Assembly: GCA_026387215.1 (NCBI GenBank)
Contig: JAPLMC010000009.1
Location: forward strand, 2,588 to 18,770
Reading direction: 5' to 3'
DNA length: 16,183 bases
Source: Candidatus Omnitrophota bacterium
Lineage (GTDB): Bacteria; Omnitrophota; Gorgyraeia; Gorgyraeales; Gorgyraeaceae
The position numbers were made by a program, and so were the translations under genes. The notes under the pieces were generated by a model. The model saw only the letters and a program-made list of their open reading frames with translations. It was not told the origin of the DNA and did not search any database. Numbering within the stretch: the first letter of the stretch is position 1; each line of letters opens with the position of its first letter. Below, one piece after another: positions 13,452 to 16,183 of this stretch.

Positions 13452-14627
13452 GTGGGGTTTGAATTTGCAGATAGATTAAAAAAACTCCCCCCTTATTTAT
13501 TTGTTGAAATAGATAAGGCAAAAAGGAAAGCGCGTGCTGAAGACAGAGATATCATCGATCTTGGCATAGGCGATCCTGACGAGAGTACTCCAAAAGAAGT
13601 AGTAGAGGCTCTATATAAAGCAGCCAGGGATTCTAAAAACCACCATTATCCTTTAGATCAGGGAAATCAGGGCAGCTCTATCTTCAGGGAGAGGATTGCA
13701 AGATGGTATAAGGAAAGATTCCAAGTTTCTCTTGATCCTGAAAAAGAAATTCTTCCTCTTCTTGGTTCAAAAGAAGGCATAAGCCATATGCCATTTGCAT
13801 TTATAAATCCCGGAGATATCTCATTAATTCCTGATCCATGTTATCCCCCATATAAAAGCGGGACTATTATGGCAGGAGGGGTTCAACATTTAATGCCTTT
13901 AATAGAAGAAAATAATTTTCTGCCGGATTTGAATAAAATAGATAAAGCAGTCCTTGAAAAAGCAAAAATAATTTATATAAACTATCCGAATAATCCCACA
14001 TCCGCGATTTGCGAAAAAGGTTTTTTTGAAGATGTAGTTATTTTCGCAAAAAAATATAACCTTATTGTAGCCAGTGATGCAGCGTATTCTGAAATAGCGT
14101 TTGAAGGTTACTCTCCTTCCAGTTTTTTAAAAGTGGAAGGTGGAAAAGACCAGGGCGTAGAGTTTCATTCTCTTTCAAAAACTTGCAATATGACAGGATG
14201 GCGCATCGGTTTTGTATGCGGTAATGAAAAGATTATAGCTGGGATAGCCAAGGTAAAATCAAATATAGATTCGGGTGTGTTTAATGCAATTCAAATGGCA
14301 GGTATTGCTGCACTGGATATTGCGGATAAGCATCTTGAGAGGATGAATAAGGTATACCAGGAAAGAAGAGATGCTCTGGTGGATGGATTGAATAAGCTAG
14401 GGTGGGTTATAAAGAAACCAAAGGCTACATTTTATGTATGGGCGAAGTTGCCAAAGAAACATAAGTCATCTATTGAATTCGCAGGTCTAGTTCTTGATAA
14501 AGCGGATATTGTAATAACCCCTGGCATAGGTTTTGGAGCGAGCGGCGAAGGTTATGTAAGATTTGCACTTACTGTTTCCAAAGCAAGAATACAAGAAGCA
14601 GTAGAAAGATTGCGCAAGATACTTTAG
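13452..14627 (+). CDS. dapL: LL-diaminopimelate aminotransferase
   Basis: DapL converts tetrahydrodipicolinate directly to LL-diaminopimelate using glutamate as amino donor, bypassing the succinylase and acetylase branches (DapC/D/E). The 391-residue fold-type I aminotransferase has LPPYLFVEIDKAK at the N-terminus, IIDLGIGDPDESTP, LLGSKEGISHMPFAF, NYPNNPTSA and the PLP lysine in SLSKTCNMTGWRIGF (Lys243). The opening PPYLF motif and the GSKEGI block resemble the DapL2 subgroup. Position after dapB and the absence of dapC/D/E in the window support this reading over a general aspartate aminotransferase. The start is GTG 13452, with AAGGAG 7 nt upstream; a nearer ATG at 13447 is out of frame. The stop is TAG. 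Confidence 0.9.
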   Translation: MGFEFADRLKKLPPYLFVEIDKAKRKARAEDRDIIDLGIGDPDESTPKEVVEALYKAARDSKNHHYPLDQGNQGSSIFRERIARWYKERFQVSLDPEKEILPLLGSKEGISHMPFAFINPGDISLIPDPCYPPYKSGTIMAGGVQHLMPLIEENNFLPDLNKIDKAVLEKAKIIYINYPNNPTSAICEKGFFEDVVIFAKKYNLIVASDAAYSEIAFEGYSPSSFLKVEGGKDQGVEFHSLSKTCNMTGWRIGFVCGNEKIIAGIAKVKSNIDSGVFNAIQMAGIAALDIADKHLERMNKVYQERRDALVDGLNKLGWVIKKPKATFYVWAKLPKKHKSSIEFAGLVLDKADIVITPGIGFGASGEGYVRFALTVSKARIQEAVERLRKIL

Positions 14628-14658
14628 TTGAACACGGAATAAAATTCCAATAAGATTT

Positions 14659-15063
14659 ATGCTCTGCTATATTGGTATAGGCTCTAATTTAGGGGACAGG
14701 GAAAAGTATATAAGGAATGCAATTGAGAAATTAAAGGAAACAGAAGGCGTGGAAGTAAAAAAAATATCTAATATTTATGAAACAGAACCAATTGGCGGTC
14801 CAGAACAAGGAAAATATCTCAACGGCGTAATCGAAATTGAAACATGGCTTGAGCCGAGTGACCTTATAATAAAGTTGCAGAAAATAGAAGAACAATTAGG
14901 TAGAATTAGGTCAGTTAAAAACGCCCCGCGTACAATAGATTTAGACATACTTTTATATGGCGATAAAAAAATAAACAAGTCTGGTTTAAAGATTCCACAT
15001 CCAAGGATGAATGAGCGCGAGTTTGTTATGAAGCCTTTAAAAGAAATATATGAAAGTATATAA
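14659..15063 (+). CDS. folK: 2-amino-4-hydroxy-6-hydroxymethyldihydropteridine pyrophosphokinase
   Basis: FolK (HPPK) transfers pyrophosphate from ATP to the pterin alcohol, the step before dihydropteroate synthase in folate synthesis. The 134-residue protein is a short but complete member (about 130-160 in the family). It has IGIGSNLGDRE at the start, YETEPIGG, and the magnesium and ATP signature RTIDLDILLYG (91-101), then PHPRMNEREFV and PLKEI near the end. There is no clear ribosome binding site, so expression may depend on readthrough from dapL 31 nt upstream. It overlaps panC by 14 nt. Its metabolic link to the neighbours is loose. Confidence 0.92.
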   Translation: MLCYIGIGSNLGDREKYIRNAIEKLKETEGVEVKKISNIYETEPIGGPEQGKYLNGVIEIETWLEPSDLIIKLQKIEEQLGRIRSVKNAPRTIDLDILLYGDKKINKSGLKIPHPRMNEREFVMKPLKEIYESI

Positions 15064-15901
15064 AAGCGTAAGATCTTTGACAAAAAAAGTTTTTGAAATA
15101 AAAAAATGCAATAAAGCAATAGGCTTTGTGCCTACTATGGGATTTTTGCACGATGGCCATAGAAGTCTTATAAGGAAAGCGCGTCAGGATACAGACTGCG
15201 TCATTGTAAGTATTTTTGTAAATCCAGTCCAATTTGGCCCAAAAGAGGATTTTAAAAAATATCCAAGAGGCTTAAAAAAAGATTTAGAAATTTGCAAAAA
15301 AGAAGGTGTTGATATAGTTTTTACGCCAGAGCCTAAAGATATGTATCCTGAGAGTTACGCTACATATATAAACGTAGAGAGAGTTACGGATATGTTATGC
15401 GGGGAATCCAGGCCAGGTCATTTTCGAGGAGTGGCGACAGTTGTTACCAAGTTTTTCAATATTACGATGCCTGATATCGCATATTTTGGCCAGAAAGACG
15501 CTCAGCAGGCAATTGTAATAAAAAAGATAGCAGAAGATCTTAATATGAGCGTGAAGATAAAAGTTATGCCTATTGTACGCGAAAAAGACGGTTTAGCTAT
15601 GAGCTCAAGGAATATTTATTTAAGCAAGGAAGGCCGCATTCAGGCGCAATCTATTTATACGTCTTTAAAAATTGCAAAAGAGTTATTTAATAAAGGGGAA
15701 TTAGATTCTAGAAAAATAATCAATAGGATAAAGCAGGCTATAAATAAACAACCTGAGGCGAGGATAGATTATATAAAAGTAGTGGATACAAAAGATCTGA
15801 AGGATGTGAAAAAAATTTCCAATGAAGCACTGGTAGCAATGGCAGTTTGGATCGGGGAAACAAGATTAATAGATAATATTGTGCTCAAGACTGGGTCTTG
15901 A
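15050..15901 (+). CDS. panC: Pantothenate synthetase (pantoate--beta-alanine ligase)
   Basis: PanC joins pantoate and beta-alanine with ATP to make pantothenate. The 283-residue protein matches the family length. It has the nucleotidyltransferase HIGH-type motif as HDGH (34-37) within PTMGFLHDGH, FVNPVQFGPKEDF, FGQKDAQQ, and the KMSKS-like AMSSRN (183-188). The start overlaps the folK end by 14 nt and lacks a strong ribosome binding site, suggesting translational coupling. panD follows after 20 nt and would supply its beta-alanine. panB, for pantoate, is not in the window. Confidence 0.95.
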   Translation: MKVYKSVRSLTKKVFEIKKCNKAIGFVPTMGFLHDGHRSLIRKARQDTDCVIVSIFVNPVQFGPKEDFKKYPRGLKKDLEICKKEGVDIVFTPEPKDMYPESYATYINVERVTDMLCGESRPGHFRGVATVVTKFFNITMPDIAYFGQKDAQQAIVIKKIAEDLNMSVKIKVMPIVREKDGLAMSSRNIYLSKEGRIQAQSIYTSLKIAKELFNKGELDSRKIINRIKQAINKQPEARIDYIKVVDTKDLKDVKKISNEALVAMAVWIGETRLIDNIVLKTGS

Positions 15902-15921
15902 TATGAAAGGAGCTTTAATTT

Positions 15922-16183
15922 ATGATGTTAAGAACTATTTATAAATCAAAAATACAGGGAGCTGTAGTTACGGAGGCTAACCTGGAATATGTGGGCAGCA
16001 TTACTATAGACGAGGATCTTTTGGACGCAGCTGACATTATTCCAAATGAGCGCGTGCAGATAGTAAATCTTAATAACGGAAGCCGTATAGAAACTTATGT
16101 GATATCTGGCAAAAAAGGTTCTGGCACAATATGCATGAACGGCGGAACAGCGCGCTGGGCTGTGATAGGCGACAGAATCCTTG
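15922..16183 (+). CDS. panD: Aspartate 1-decarboxylase (partial, cut by window end)
   Basis: PanD decarboxylates aspartate to beta-alanine, the second substrate of PanC. It is made as a proenzyme that cleaves itself at a Gly-Ser bond to create a pyruvoyl group. The visible 87 codons contain that site in YVGSITID, plus LLDAADIIPNE, NNGSRIETYVI and GSGTICMNG, all family segments. About 25-30 C-terminal residues are missing past the window edge. AAGGAG (15907-15912) precedes two adjacent ATGs. 15922 has the better spacing, while 15925 would put the cleavage at Gly24-Ser25 as in E. coli; I cannot separate them. Confidence 0.95.
   Translation, partial: MMLRTIYKSKIQGAVVTEANLEYVGSITIDEDLLDAADIIPNERVQIVNLNNGSRIETYVISGKKGSGTICMNGGTARWAVIGDRIL

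Noticed and set aside
14636..14648. GGAATAAAATTCC before folK as an ArgR operator
   Set aside because: Half-site spacing is too short for an ARG box and the location upstream of folK makes no sense for it.

Overview
The window is a single-strand (+) block of housekeeping and amino-acid biosynthesis genes from an AT-rich bacterium. Codon use favours AGG/AGA for arginine and ATA for isoleucine. The gene set and order fit an uncultured lineage such as Candidatus Omnitrophota. That assignment is an inference from gene order and style and was not checked against a database.

Layout. Positions 1-357 hold the 3' end of an unidentified protein whose visible part resembles the end of a von Willebrand A-type domain. 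A sigma70-type promoter (481-508) then drives rplM-rpsI (535-1368). A hairpin terminator behind rpsI physically overlaps a perfect-consensus promoter (TTGACA, 17 nt, TATAAT; 1455-1483). From there a continuous run of co-directional genes reaches the window end: argC-argJ-argB-argD-argF-argG-argH (arginine from glutamate by the acetyl-cycling route, with ArgJ closing the cycle), then lysA-dapF-dapA-dapB-dapL (meso-diaminopimelate and lysine by the one-step LL-DAP aminotransferase route), then folK (folate), and panC-panD (pantothenate). panD is cut by the window end.

Three biosynthetic genes are interrupted, each in a different way: argD by one in-frame TAG, argH by one extra G in a G run, and lysA by a loss of about 40 codons that also changes frame. 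The remaining genes have family-typical length and catalytic residues. Either the assembly carries errors here or this strain is losing parts of the pathways; the sequence alone cannot decide.

The gaps between genes are full of structured, repeated DNA. An 88-bp composite repeat occurs three times (argB/argD, argG/argH, dapF/dapA). A 43-nt repeat occurs twice, only beside DAP/lysine genes (lysA/dapF, dapA/dapB). Perfect hairpins of 8, 19 and 15 bp fill the argC/argJ, argJ/argB and argD/argF gaps. These elements lie just upstream of the next ribosome binding site and mostly lack U-tracts, so they look more like dispersed palindromic repeats or mRNA-processing/stability elements than terminators. 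I found no defence system, CRISPR array, tRNA, rRNA or transposase gene.
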